This document shows positions 43,530-51,765 of a stretch of DNA of 64,000 nucleotides, in pieces. Both the position numbers and the translations under genes were made by a program. Numbering within the stretch: position 1 is the first letter of the stretch; every line of letters begins with the position of its first letter. Source of the DNA: Natronoglycomyces albus. GTDB taxonomy: Bacteria; Actinomycetota; Actinomycetes; Mycobacteriales; Micromonosporaceae. Location: assembly GCF_016925535.1 (NCBI RefSeq), contig NZ_CP070496.1, positions 3,038,001 to 3,102,000 on the forward strand, in the 5' to 3' direction. The notes below the pieces were generated by a model that was not told the origin of the DNA, searched no databases, and saw only the letters and a list, made by a program, of their open reading frames with translations.

Positions 43530-44675
43530 ATGGAACCCATGACTTTGAAGGTCGACGAGCTGATCATGCGCCCCTGGGAACTCGCCGACGTGCCCGCCCT
43601 GACCAAGGCATTTGCCGATCCGCAGGTGAAGAGGCACATGATGATGCCCCAACCGTGGACCGACGCCAATGGGCACAACTTCGTTCGTCAAAACGATTCA
43701 CGCTGGAACGCCGATAGCCCCCGGTGGGCCATCGTCGACAGCGACAACATATTGCTGGGCGGCGCGGGCATCACCCGGTTCCTCAACGACGAATATTCCG
43801 TCATGTACTGGACCGCCCCTGAGGCCAGGGGCCGCAATGTCGCCACCCGCGCTCTGCGCGAAGCCACCCGATTCGGCTTCGACCAGATGCGCTTGCATCG
43901 CCTCTGCTGGGACGCCATCGTGGGCAACCACCTTTCGCGCCTGGTGGCGTTGAAAGCCGGATACACGATGGAGGGCATTCAGCGCCAGGGCGGGAACCAA
44001 CGCGGGACGTGGCGCGACCTGTGGATGGGCGGCATTTTGGCCGGGGAGATTCGCGAAGCGGGCGAGCAGGTCGAAAACTACGCGATGCTGCGTCAACGTG
44101 CCGCTTTGTTCGACCTGGATGCCCCGACCATCGAGTTGGACAATGGCACTCGACTGCGCCCGTTTCACGAAGGCGACCTCGATGATCTGACCCGCGTATG
44201 CCAAGACCCCGAGGTACAGAAGTGGACGACGGTCCCGCGCGATTACCAACGCAGCGACGCCGACGACTTTCTGACATTCAGTCGTTCTCAATGGACGAAT
44301 GGCACTGGCGTGGACTGGGCACTGGCCGACCAGAACGACCGCTACTGCGGCACGGTGGGTTTGTCGATGAAAAGCTTCGACGCGACCCAGGCCCGGATTG
44401 GCTACTATGCGGCTCCATGGGCGCGAGGCAAGGGATGGATGGGCACGGCCCTGCAAGCGGCGATCGACTTCAGTCGTGACTCACTGGCGGCGACGACAGT
44501 GACATGGGACGCCTACGCCGGTAACGACGCCTCCTGGCACCTGGCCAAGAAGCTTGGCTTTGCCTGGGAGGGAGTCAAACAGCGGCGCTGGCGCCATGAA
44601 CGGTCGCAAAGGGTTGACATCTGGACTGCCTCACTGCTTCATTTATTGAATGTCATGGATGCAGCGCGCACGTGA
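43530..44675 (+). CDS. Tandem double GNAT N-acetyltransferase (RimJ/RimL-like), first of two
   Basis: A 381-residue protein made of two GNAT domains, at about residues 1-180 and 195-375. Each half has the acetyl-CoA binding region following a beta strand (WTAPEARGRNVATRALREA and YYAAPWARGKGWMGTALQAA), and each has a late N-x-x-S or N-x-A-S type motif (GNHLSRLVALKAGY, GNDASWHLAKKLGF). RimJ/RimL-like members acetylate protein N termini or small amines. The ATG at 43530 follows GAGG. It overlaps the next double-GNAT gene by 26 bases, so the two are likely cotranslated. The substrate is unknown. Confidence 0.85.
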   Translation: MEPMTLKVDELIMRPWELADVPALTKAFADPQVKRHMMMPQPWTDANGHNFVRQNDSRWNADSPRWAIVDSDNILLGGAGITRFLNDEYSVMYWTAPEARGRNVATRALREATRFGFDQMRLHRLCWDAIVGNHLSRLVALKAGYTMEGIQRQGGNQRGTWRDLWMGGILAGEIREAGEQVENYAMLRQRAALFDLDAPTIELDNGTRLRPFHEGDLDDLTRVCQDPEVQKWTTVPRDYQRSDADDFLTFSRSQWTNGTGVDWALADQNDRYCGTVGLSMKSFDATQARIGYYAAPWARGKGWMGTALQAAIDFSRDSLAATTVTWDAYAGNDASWHLAKKLGFAWEGVKQRRWRHERSQRVDIWTASLLHLLNVMDAART

Positions 44676-45696
44676 ATTTCGCGCGGAAACTGAAGCGTGT
44701 GCGCTGCGAGCGGCCGCCGACGACGCCGAGCTCGCGGCCATTCCCGCCAAGATGCGGCCCGATTCCCACTGCGCCACTCTGGTGGCGGTGCGCAGGCGTA
44801 AGGTCGTGGGCGCGCTGCAAGTGACGCAGCTGTGGGGTGCGGCATCGGTGCAGTTTTGGGTTCATCCGCAGTCGCGTGGCTCACGGCTAGCCGCTTCCAT
44901 GGTGCAGACGTTGGCCTCGGCGTTGTTCGCGTTCGGAGTGCATCGGCTCGAAACACGGGTTCCAGTCGCGCAAGTGGATGCGATTAGGGCCGCGATGCGG
45001 GCGGGCCTACGGCCAGAGAACCTGGCGCGGGGCGCTTTCGGGGGCGAGGACGGACTGACCTTGGCCCTGACGCGAGGTGACCGAGTGGGCCCGGCTCCCC
45101 GGATTCTGCCGGATCTGCCGGGCGGAGTTCTCAGCGACGGAGCGGTCTCGTTGCGAGCGTTGGACAATTCGGTGACCGATGCCTCTTACGCGAATCGTTG
45201 CCTGCCCGAATTTGTGGAGCAGGCCATGCCGCAAGTGGCTCCGACCTATGAGTCGATTAGGCGATTGTGCGATTTCGGCAGCGACGTCGATTGGCTGCGT
45301 GGAATTGCGGCCCGACTGGTGATTTCGTCCGATAAAGGCGGGTTTCGGTCTGACTATTGCGGATCGGTGAATGTCTACAACGTCTCCGCGCGCATTGGCG
45401 AGGCCATGATCGGATACGAGTTGTCGCCCGAGGCTCGCGGCAAAGGCTTGGCGACTCGGGCGGTGCGGCTGTTGTGCGATTGGATGTTTGACGACGTGGG
45501 CTTTGCGCGCCTTTCGGCGGGAACCGATGTGCACAACATCGTGTCGCAATCGGTTCTGCGTCGCAGCGGCTTTCGCCTGGAGGGCACGCTGCGCGGAGAG
45601 CTGCCAGGGCCCGGACTCACTCGGCGGGACATTTTGCGCTGGGCCAAGCTCAACCCGAAGGTGGAGACGAAGGCGACCGCCTTGGGGATGGGTTAG
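44650..45696 (+). CDS. Tandem double GNAT N-acetyltransferase, second of two
   Basis: A 348-residue protein with two GNAT-like halves. The first (about 1-150) is degenerate: WVHPQSRGSRLAASMV replaces the canonical Q/RxxGxG/A. The second (about 155-335) is intact, with YELSPEARGKGLATRAVRLL and VLRRSGFRLEGTLRGE. The ATG at 44650 lies inside the end of the upstream gene. Four GNAT domains in two overlapping genes suggest a heteromeric enzyme or paired activities. An alternative is that the degenerate half is only structural. Confidence 0.8.
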   Translation: MSWMQRAREFRAETEACALRAAADDAELAAIPAKMRPDSHCATLVAVRRRKVVGALQVTQLWGAASVQFWVHPQSRGSRLAASMVQTLASALFAFGVHRLETRVPVAQVDAIRAAMRAGLRPENLARGAFGGEDGLTLALTRGDRVGPAPRILPDLPGGVLSDGAVSLRALDNSVTDASYANRCLPEFVEQAMPQVAPTYESIRRLCDFGSDVDWLRGIAARLVISSDKGGFRSDYCGSVNVYNVSARIGEAMIGYELSPEARGKGLATRAVRLLCDWMFDDVGFARLSAGTDVHNIVSQSVLRRSGFRLEGTLRGELPGPGLTRRDILRWAKLNPKVETKATALGMG

Positions 45697-46406
45697 GCAT
45701 TCCGGCCGAGCCAATTCGGCCACGGCCCGATCTCTTCCAAGTGACCCGGAGTGGCTTCGTGCCTCCGGACGGCCACATCACCGCAGACGTTCAGGCTAAG
45801 GCTCATCCTCCACCTGCGGCACAGTATGCCCCGGTCAGGCACATGTGGTCGACCGCCGCGGGCCGCTATCGGCTCTGGTTGCGGATTTCAGGTTCCCATC
45901 CGAGTGCGTTTGCCCAAGGCACAGGGCCGGAAGCTGGGCCGCTTTCTTTGCCGGGGCTCATTCACTGGCGTGCGGGGTGATACAGGTTGCACGCGCTCGG
46001 TGAGCACACCTAGCGTGAAACTATTACACTTATCGGTGAGCCCGCAGGCCGGACTGAATGAAATACGGCACGTCAGACTACTGAAATCCCCAATGTCCGC
46101 ATTTGCGAGCAATGCCGTTATCGGTGGGTGCGTTCGGGGTTTGAGTGCGAATTACAGGCGTGAAATTAATGGCATAAAAGCCACAAAAGTCTCTGCTTCA
46201 GTCATCCTGACCCCAATACGACCGGGCGACAGAGAACGACAACTAGTGGCGCTCGGTGTCCATTTCCGACTTGGAGTAACGGCCCGGGAGCCTATGCAAT
46301 ACACGGCGGCCCATACAGCGCCAGACAAAGCTGTCAATGGCTGCAACCAAGTGACCCTCTTCATGCGTCACTTTTATAGACACCAAGACGACTTCTGAGG
46401 ACACCG
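45697..46406. other. Intergenic region upstream of the L,D-transpeptidase gene
   Basis: About 710 bases. A small hairpin (GGCCGA 45704-45709 with TCGGCC 45716-45721) follows the GNAT genes. The rest becomes A+T-richer toward 46000-46200 and has no convincing gene. It must hold the transpeptidase promoter. Confidence 0.5.
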
Positions 46407-47603
46407 ATGAAGCCACAGAAACCACACCTTCGCCTCCTGCCAGTGATAGCCCTGCCTCTGCTGGTTTTGAGCGCGTGTGGGTTCGGCACCGCGAACGCCG
46501 ATGCCACTATTCACCCTGCCCCCATCGAGCCCATCATCACGTTCGACAACGCCGCTGGCGAGGCGAGCGACAAAACCACCGTCAAGCTCAACGAAGAGGT
46601 CACGTTGTCGGTCGTCGATGGAGAATTCACCTCCGTCGAAGTCACCTCCGACCGCGGAACTGAGCTAGAGGGCGAGTTCAACGACGACAACACCGCTTGG
46701 GTCTCGACTGCCACCGTGGAAGCCGAGGCCGAATACTCCGTGGCGGCGTCAGCGCAGAGCCCGGACATGGAAGTGGACTTCGCGCAAAGCTTCCTCACCC
46801 CCGCTCCCGAGGGCTCAGCGTTGAAGGTCTCAGACGTGACACCCAATCTTGACGGGGAAGTCCTGGGCGTCGGCGCGCCCATCATCGTCACCTTCAATCA
46901 AGACGTGCCTGACCGTGGAGCCGTCGAGAGGCGTCTAGAGGTCTCCTCGGAGAAAGGCCACGAGGGCGCGTGGCGCTGGATGAGCGATAACCAGGCCATT
47001 TACCGCACGGCCGAATACTGGGACGCCTATCAAACCGTCACGTTCTCAACCACCTGGGAGGGCCAGAACCTCGGTGGTGACCTGTGGGGCGGCGAAAACT
47101 ACAGCACCGATTTGACGATCGGGGCCTCACAGCTGTCGGTCATCGACCCCTCGGCGCACACGATGACCGTCTCCATTGACGGCGAGGTCGCCCGCACATT
47201 CCCTGTCAGCGCGGGCAAAGCCACCACCACTGAATACACGACGGCCTCGGGTGAACACATGGTCATGGCCAAATCAGCCACTGAGCGGATGATCTCGCCT
47301 GGCCGCGACGAGGACGACCCGGAGTACTACGACGTCGAGGTGGACTGGGCGGTGCGCATCAATGCCACTGGTGAGTATGTGCACCAGGCGACGGCCTCGG
47401 CATCGGGGGTTCTTGGCCAGGCGAATGTGTCGCACGGGTGCGTGAACGCCTCGGCGGACGACGCTAAGTGGTTCTATGACATCGCCCAGCGGGGGGATGT
47501 TGTCGACGTCATCAACACCGATCGGCAGATGCCTTGGGACAACGGCTGGGGCTACTGGATCCTGTCGTTCGACGATTGGAAGGAAGGCTCGGCGCTAACC
47601 TAA
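46407..47603 (+). CDS. L,D-transpeptidase lipoprotein
   Basis: A cell-wall cross-linking enzyme of 398 residues, anchored outside the membrane. The signal peptide ends in lipobox LSAC (Cys24). Two immunoglobulin-like segments (about 40-250, of the type found in LdtMt2) are followed by a YkuD domain starting near LSVIDPSAHTMTVSIDG. The catalytic motif is SHGCVNAS, with nucleophile Cys and the upstream His. Tail residues WGYWILSFDDW are typical of actinobacterial Ldt proteins. It forms 3-3 links in peptidoglycan by family role. The ATG at 46407 follows GAGGA. A terminator lies about 105 bases downstream. Confidence 0.93.
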   Translation: MKPQKPHLRLLPVIALPLLVLSACGFGTANADATIHPAPIEPIITFDNAAGEASDKTTVKLNEEVTLSVVDGEFTSVEVTSDRGTELEGEFNDDNTAWVSTATVEAEAEYSVAASAQSPDMEVDFAQSFLTPAPEGSALKVSDVTPNLDGEVLGVGAPIIVTFNQDVPDRGAVERRLEVSSEKGHEGAWRWMSDNQAIYRTAEYWDAYQTVTFSTTWEGQNLGGDLWGGENYSTDLTIGASQLSVIDPSAHTMTVSIDGEVARTFPVSAGKATTTEYTTASGEHMVMAKSATERMISPGRDEDDPEYYDVEVDWAVRINATGEYVHQATASASGVLGQANVSHGCVNASADDAKWFYDIAQRGDVVDVINTDRQMPWDNGWGYWILSFDDWKEGSALT

Positions 47604-47710
47604 AGCCGAACCGGTGACTTCTGTTGCGATGCAACAATGTCCGCAGCCGCCGTAAGTGTCGGCTAGCTGACACTTCACAGCCGTAACGGATGTCGATTAC
47701 TGATCGTTAG

Positions 47711-47756
47711 GACCCCTGTCAGCACATTTTGCACAAGCAAGATGGCTACAGGGGTC
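47711..47756 (+). terminator. Terminator of the L,D-transpeptidase gene
   Basis: Stem GACCCCTGT (47711-47719) with ACAGGGGTC (47748-47756), followed by TCTTTTCG. Confidence 0.6.
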
Positions 47757-47899
47757 TCTTTTCGTCTGAGACCGTTCGCCTGCGTCGCCACCATCGACGC
47801 GGGCGAACACCCTCCAAAGGGCATCGACTACGGTCGCTGGGCTTGACGATTGTCAGTGACACTCCGGTCAGCCATGCGATACCAGCTGCCCACGTCGAT

Positions 47900-47941
47900 G
47901 CCCTCTACATTCTTAGCTCTCCCATGTGGAGGGCCCTTTTG
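47900..47941 (+). terminator. Orphan plus-strand terminator-like hairpin
   Basis: GCCCTCTACAT (47900-47910) pairs with ATGTGGAGGGC (47924-47934), ten of eleven positions, followed by CCTTTTG. No protein gene ends nearby on this strand. Confidence 0.45.
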
Positions 47942-48108
47942 CTACATGTGCTCCGCTGTCGCCAACCGGACTCAACTGACTGATGCCACCGCAGCGCGTC
48001 ACTCTTTCTTCTAGCGACACTTGAACAATCATTGTTGCGGTTCCGAATCGGCCCCTTTGCCTAAGCTTCCTGGAATGCCAAGCTGCCACGCTTTCTGACT
48101 TGACACAC

Positions 48109-48150
48109 AGTGGGGGTGCGACAGTTACGTAAAACTGTCGCACCCCCACT
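48109..48150 (-). terminator. Terminator of hpf
   Basis: An 18-bp perfect stem (48109-48126 with 48133-48150) and loop ACGTAA, about 40 bases past the hpf stop. Confidence 0.75.
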
Positions 48151-48188
48151 GCTGGGTCCGCCTCCGCGTATAAACGGAGAGCTTGAGC

Positions 48189-48821
48189 CTACATTTCGAG
48201 GCGGAGTATGCCGTAGTCGAACGCGTGGCGGCGGTAGACCACCGATGGTCGGCCACTTTCCTTGTCGTGGAATAGATAGAAGTCGTGGCCCACTAGCTCC
48301 ATGTTGTGCAAAGCATCGTCCACGGTCATCGGTTCACCCGAGTGCGACTTCTCCCGGACGATATGGCCCGGCTCGTGGTCCTCGACCAAATCTTCGAATG
48401 GATCAATGTCCTCAGAGATGAACCGGCCGGCGCTCGTTGGCTTCGGCGGCTTGTGCTCGGCTTCCAGCGGCGGGAGCGGCGGGGCATCCAGTACTTCGGC
48501 GGCGGTCCGCGATCCTCGCGAACGGCGGCGATCTGCCGCGCGCCGCAACCGATTACTCAGCTTGTTACAGGCTAGTTCGAAAGCGGTACGGAAATCGGCG
48601 TCGCTGGCCTCGGCCCGAATCACCGGCCCCTTTGAATGACAGGTGATCTCGACGCGCTGGGCATGATCGTGTTGGCGGGGGTTGGGCTCGTGATACAGCT
48701 CGACGTCGACATGGGTCGACTTACGGTTGTACTTGGCGATCTTGGATTCGAGTTTTTCCTCGACTAGGTCACGGAAGTGTTCTGGGACCTCGACGTTACG
48801 GCCCTTGATAATTATTTCCAC
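48189..48821 (-). CDS. hpf: Long ribosome hibernation promoting factor
   Basis: A 210-residue protein of the long HPF (RaiA/YfiA plus C-terminal dimerisation) type, which pairs 70S ribosomes into inactive 100S dimers in stationary phase. The N-terminal domain opens MEIIIKGRNVEVPEHFRDLV and contains the basic RRAADRRRSRG stretch. A Pro-rich linker follows, then the C-terminal domain (MTVDDALHNMELVGHDFYLF...VVYRRHAFDYGILR). The GTG at 48821 has GGGAGG eight bases upstream. Near secA, as in many actinobacteria. Confidence 0.95.
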   Translation of the reverse strand: MEIIIKGRNVEVPEHFRDLVEEKLESKIAKYNRKSTHVDVELYHEPNPRQHDHAQRVEITCHSKGPVIRAEASDADFRTAFELACNKLSNRLRRAADRRRSRGSRTAAEVLDAPPLPPLEAEHKPPKPTSAGRFISEDIDPFEDLVEDHEPGHIVREKSHSGEPMTVDDALHNMELVGHDFYLFHDKESGRPSVVYRRHAFDYGILRLEM

Positions 48822-49775
48822 TTCGGAACCTCCCAGGCAAACCCCCGATGTGCGGGGATCGTTGAAGAATAGAACTATGAGCTCGCCGGCTATGGGTTCG
48901 CGTTCTTGTGTTTGTCAGAATATGCGCCAGTCGCGTCCATAAGCGGGACTTGCCGAAATTGCGGCCATATTGCCGCCGAGGCGCAGCACCTGCCGCTGAA
49001 ACACACTGCGAATGCGGGGGCGAACCTTGTCCGGTCGCGGACCTGCGGGCGGTACCCGACGATGGCCTATCCGAAGCCGAACGTGCCTCGCGAACGCAAT
49101 GCTGCTGGAGAATGCCGCCAAATAAGAAAAACGAGCGTGAAACTCAAAGCCCAGGTGCTTCCAGGACGGAGGGTTGCGGCCAACAAGTCGCACGAACGTT
49201 GTCAGATCAGTGACATTCAAACTGGCGTTACGGAATGGGTTCACAACCTCCTCTCGCCTACGAATGTGGGTTCGTGAAACGGAACTCCCTGCGGTATACC
49301 GACTATTGCGGCCCTATCTGGGCTAGCGATACCTGGAGGGTGACACTCTAGGGGGTGGTTCCCCCAGCCCCATTCACGTCTGCGAAGGCGCCGATGCCCT
49401 CGATTGTTCGTCAATCGAAAAACCACCAGGGTCGACAAAGCCGCCAAGCGCGCGAATTGAGGTATCCGATCTAGACTCGGCCCCCGGAAGGTGGCGTTCC
49501 CATCGCCGTCCCTCCTTATGTTGCTCCGTAGTCCCAGGCGCTTGCCGCGCCCGATAGTCAGCTGGAGCTAGCAGTTGAGTCATATCGGCAGTGAGTGTGC
49601 CTTACCGTACGGTAACCCGTATCGGCGTGGTCGTCCCTTCTTCTCCCTACTCGTTACCGTTCCGAGATCTTGAGACTAGCGCGAAGTGAAGCGAAAGTCA
49701 CCCCTTCGGGCCTCACAAATTTCACGCAAAAGTCACCGGTGCTTTTCCTTCACTCGCAAAGCCCAAATGGGGGTT
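48822..49775. other. Long intergenic region between hpf and comF
   Basis: About 950 bases. Short frames near 48876-49213 encode Cys-pair fragments (CRNCGHIAAEA, CGGEPCPVADL) in different frames and may be a decayed gene. A perfect palindrome TTACCGTACGGTAA lies at 49602-49615. No intact gene is supported. Confidence 0.45.
49602..49615. promoter_or_regulatory. Perfect 14-bp palindrome, possible TetR-type operator
   Basis: TTACCGTACGGTAA is fully self-complementary and resembles TetR-family operators. No intact gene starts next to it, so its target is unclear. Confidence 0.3.
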
Positions 49776-50504
49776 TCAGCGCTGGTTGGAGCTTGTGCGC
49801 TGTTCGGGTGCGAGCCGGTTCGGAGCCGCCGCGAACGTGACCGCCGAGGCCACCTCGATCCCGGCGGCGCGAAGCGCGGCCGCCGCCGCGCTCAACGTCG
49901 CTCCAGTGGTCACCACATCGTCGACCAGAATCACTGCGCACCCGCCCAATACCCCGGCCGCCCGCGGCCGCAAGGACAGAGAATCGAAGGCCGCGCGTTC
50001 CCGCTGGGACAAAGAGAGCCCCACCGAGTCTGCCCGGCGAGACACCCTCAACGCCTGGTAACCGTGTAGGAAGACCTTCTGGGCCCGCAAGAGGCGCAAA
50101 AGAACCTCCATATGGTCAAACCCCCGCCGTCCCCGGGCTGCGGACGTCGATGGAATGCCCACCACGACAGGAGTGCGGCCGCTGCGGCCGATCTCCTCCT
50201 GCGCCAAGCGCAATGGCTGCGCCATTGCCTGGGCCAGACACGTGGCGAGCTCCCGGCGAGGAGTCTCCTTATACGCATTGAGGACCGCCGAGGCAGTGCG
50301 GTCATAGGGTCGGGCGGCTATGACAGGTGGACAGCGGAGCGACCTGGGCCCAGGAATGTAGACATGAGCTGTGGACACTTGGCGCTGGCACGGTGGACAC
50401 AGTCCGCCCCTGCTCGCTCCGTCCTCCTGGCATACCGCGCACGCGGCCGGGAAGAACAGCTCCAGCGTCGACTCCCAGGCCCGCCGCATTAGTGTCGCTC
50501 TCAT
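49776..50504 (-). CDS. comF: ComF-family phosphoribosyltransferase-like protein
   Basis: A 242-residue protein. I chose the ATG at 50504, 16 bases after the permease stop; another ATG at 50489 is possible, and the frame extending to 50606 is inside the permease gene. An N-terminal zinc-finger-like part has CAVC and CPPC. The C-terminal phosphoribosyltransferase domain has the PRPP loop VILVDDVVTTGATL. ComF proteins take part in DNA uptake in competent bacteria, but in actinobacteria the role is unknown. It is cotranscribed with a MacB-like permease and a fusion protein, an unusual pairing. Confidence 0.85.
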   Translation of the reverse strand: MRATLMRRAWESTLELFFPAACAVCQEDGASRGGLCPPCQRQVSTAHVYIPGPRSLRCPPVIAARPYDRTASAVLNAYKETPRRELATCLAQAMAQPLRLAQEEIGRSGRTPVVVGIPSTSAARGRRGFDHMEVLLRLLRAQKVFLHGYQALRVSRRADSVGLSLSQRERAAFDSLSLRPRAAGVLGGCAVILVDDVVTTGATLSAAAAALRAAGIEVASAVTFAAAPNRLAPEQRTSSNQR

Positions 50505-50520
50505 GGCCACATAACGAGCC

Positions 50521-51765
50521 TCAGCTGCGCAAGGTGACGGCCGGGGCGACCCGGCTGGCCCTCCACGCCGGGTAGACCCCCGCGATGACGCCCACCAAAG
50601 CCCCAATCACCGGGCCAGCCGCCAGCAACAACGGGTCAAACACAAGCTGCCAGTCGCGGAAGATGGACACGAAAACCGTGACATTGACCCCCAGAACCGC
50701 GCCCACAATCCCGCCAACGAGCCCAATGAAAACCGACTCCCACACGAACTGCATCGCCACGGCCCTCCGAGGCGCGCCCACCGCGCGGCGCAACCCGATT
50801 TCGGTACGCCGCTCCATCACCGAGACCAACGCGGTATTGGACACAGAAACCGCACCGATGACCAATGACACGGCGGCTAGCCCCAACAGAAGCGCTTCCA
50901 TTTCGTTCTCGACGCCTTGCCGGAAATTACGCAGGTCCGAAGGAACCGCCACTTGCAAACTCTCGGGGGCTTCGGGGTATAGCGCCAAGGGAGCCTGTTC
51001 GCCGACCTTGTCAGCTGCCCCGAGGTTGGTGCGAATGAACATCTCCGAGGAGCCAAAACCACTCGCCCCGGTCAAACAAGGTTCGGGCGGGATCGCGACA
51101 GAACCGGTGAACTTGGCTTCGCCCACCGGCGCGCGAAAGATACCGATAACGGTGTAGCCCTCGCCGTCAAGGAAGACCTTCGGCGATCCATCCAAACCGG
51201 TGAAACCCAAATCTCGCGCGATCGTGGACTCAAGCATGGCGACATTGTCCGATCGCTCCATATGCCCTTCGTCAAAGGCGCGGCCTTCCAAGACAGTGAA
51301 GTCATAGGCCTCAATCGCACCCGGCTCGACCCCAGCCACGGGAGCTGAGCGGCTGTAATATTGCTCGGCTGTACGAGAGATGGCCACGTCCTCGTTGGCA
51401 AAACACGTGAGCCCGCCCGAGGAGACCCCTTCGATACCACGAACACGTTGTGAGCCGTCCAGAGACGGGTTACCGCTGAACGAAGACGGGTAGGCGACAG
51501 TGACCTGAGTGGCCAGCGCTTCGTCAAAGCGTCCCGAGATGGCTGACTGGGCTGTTGTGGAGAGCCCAACGGTGGCTACGGTGGCGGCAATGCCCAAAGC
51601 GATGCCGGCTGCGGTGAGCCAAGCGCGTACGCTTCGGCCTCGCACAGAGGCGAAGGCCTCGTAGATGATGCCTAGCGTCGTGACTCCGAATCGACTGTCC
51701 TCACGGGTACCGACCGGCCGTTCCTCGGAGTTCTTCGATCGCCGTTTACCAAACGGAAGGCGCAC
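50521..51765 (-). CDS. MacB/FtsX-type ABC transporter permease
   Basis: A 414-residue permease with one N-terminal helix (AWLTAAGIALGIAATVATVGL), a large extracytoplasmic MacB-like periplasmic-core domain (about 80-270), and three C-terminal helices of the FtsX domain. The domain includes the ERRTEIGLRRAVGAPRRAV motif before the second helix. The GTG start overlaps the preceding stop as TAGTG, so the two are translationally coupled. A dedicated ATPase is not encoded next to it. It likely works with the upstream fusion protein in export or stress sensing. Confidence 0.9.
   Translation of the reverse strand: MRLPFGKRRSKNSEERPVGTREDSRFGVTTLGIIYEAFASVRGRSVRAWLTAAGIALGIAATVATVGLSTTAQSAISGRFDEALATQVTVAYPSSFSGNPSLDGSQRVRGIEGVSSGGLTCFANEDVAISRTAEQYYSRSAPVAGVEPGAIEAYDFTVLEGRAFDEGHMERSDNVAMLESTIARDLGFTGLDGSPKVFLDGEGYTVIGIFRAPVGEAKFTGSVAIPPEPCLTGASGFGSSEMFIRTNLGAADKVGEQAPLALYPEAPESLQVAVPSDLRNFRQGVENEMEALLLGLAAVSLVIGAVSVSNTALVSVMERRTEIGLRRAVGAPRRAVAMQFVWESVFIGLVGGIVGAVLGVNVTVFVSIFRDWQLVFDPLLLAAGPVIGALVGVIAGVYPAWRASRVAPAVTLRS

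Larger units (their letters stand above)
47604..48188. other. Convergent intergenic region between the L,D-transpeptidase gene and hpf
   Basis: This 585-base gap holds the transpeptidase terminator (47711-47756), a second plus-strand hairpin with a T-run (47900-47941), and the hpf terminator (48109-48150). The 47757-47941 interval could encode a small RNA. No protein gene is supported. Confidence 0.5.

Noticed and set aside
45751-46398. Long plus-strand frame of 215 codons upstream of the L,D-transpeptidase gene
   Set aside because: The product has no domain-like pattern, its composition drifts along the frame, and it lacks a ribosome site.
48876-49277. Frames with Cys pairs (CRNCGHIAAEA, CGGEPCPVADL) that could be a zinc-ribbon gene
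   Set aside because: The Cys-bearing pieces lie in different frames and neither has a convincing start and end. At most it is a decayed gene.
49374-49583. Minus-strand 69-codon frame starting just below the 49602 palindrome
   Set aside because: No ribosome site precedes it and the sequence resembles no family. The operator-like palindrome alone is not enough.
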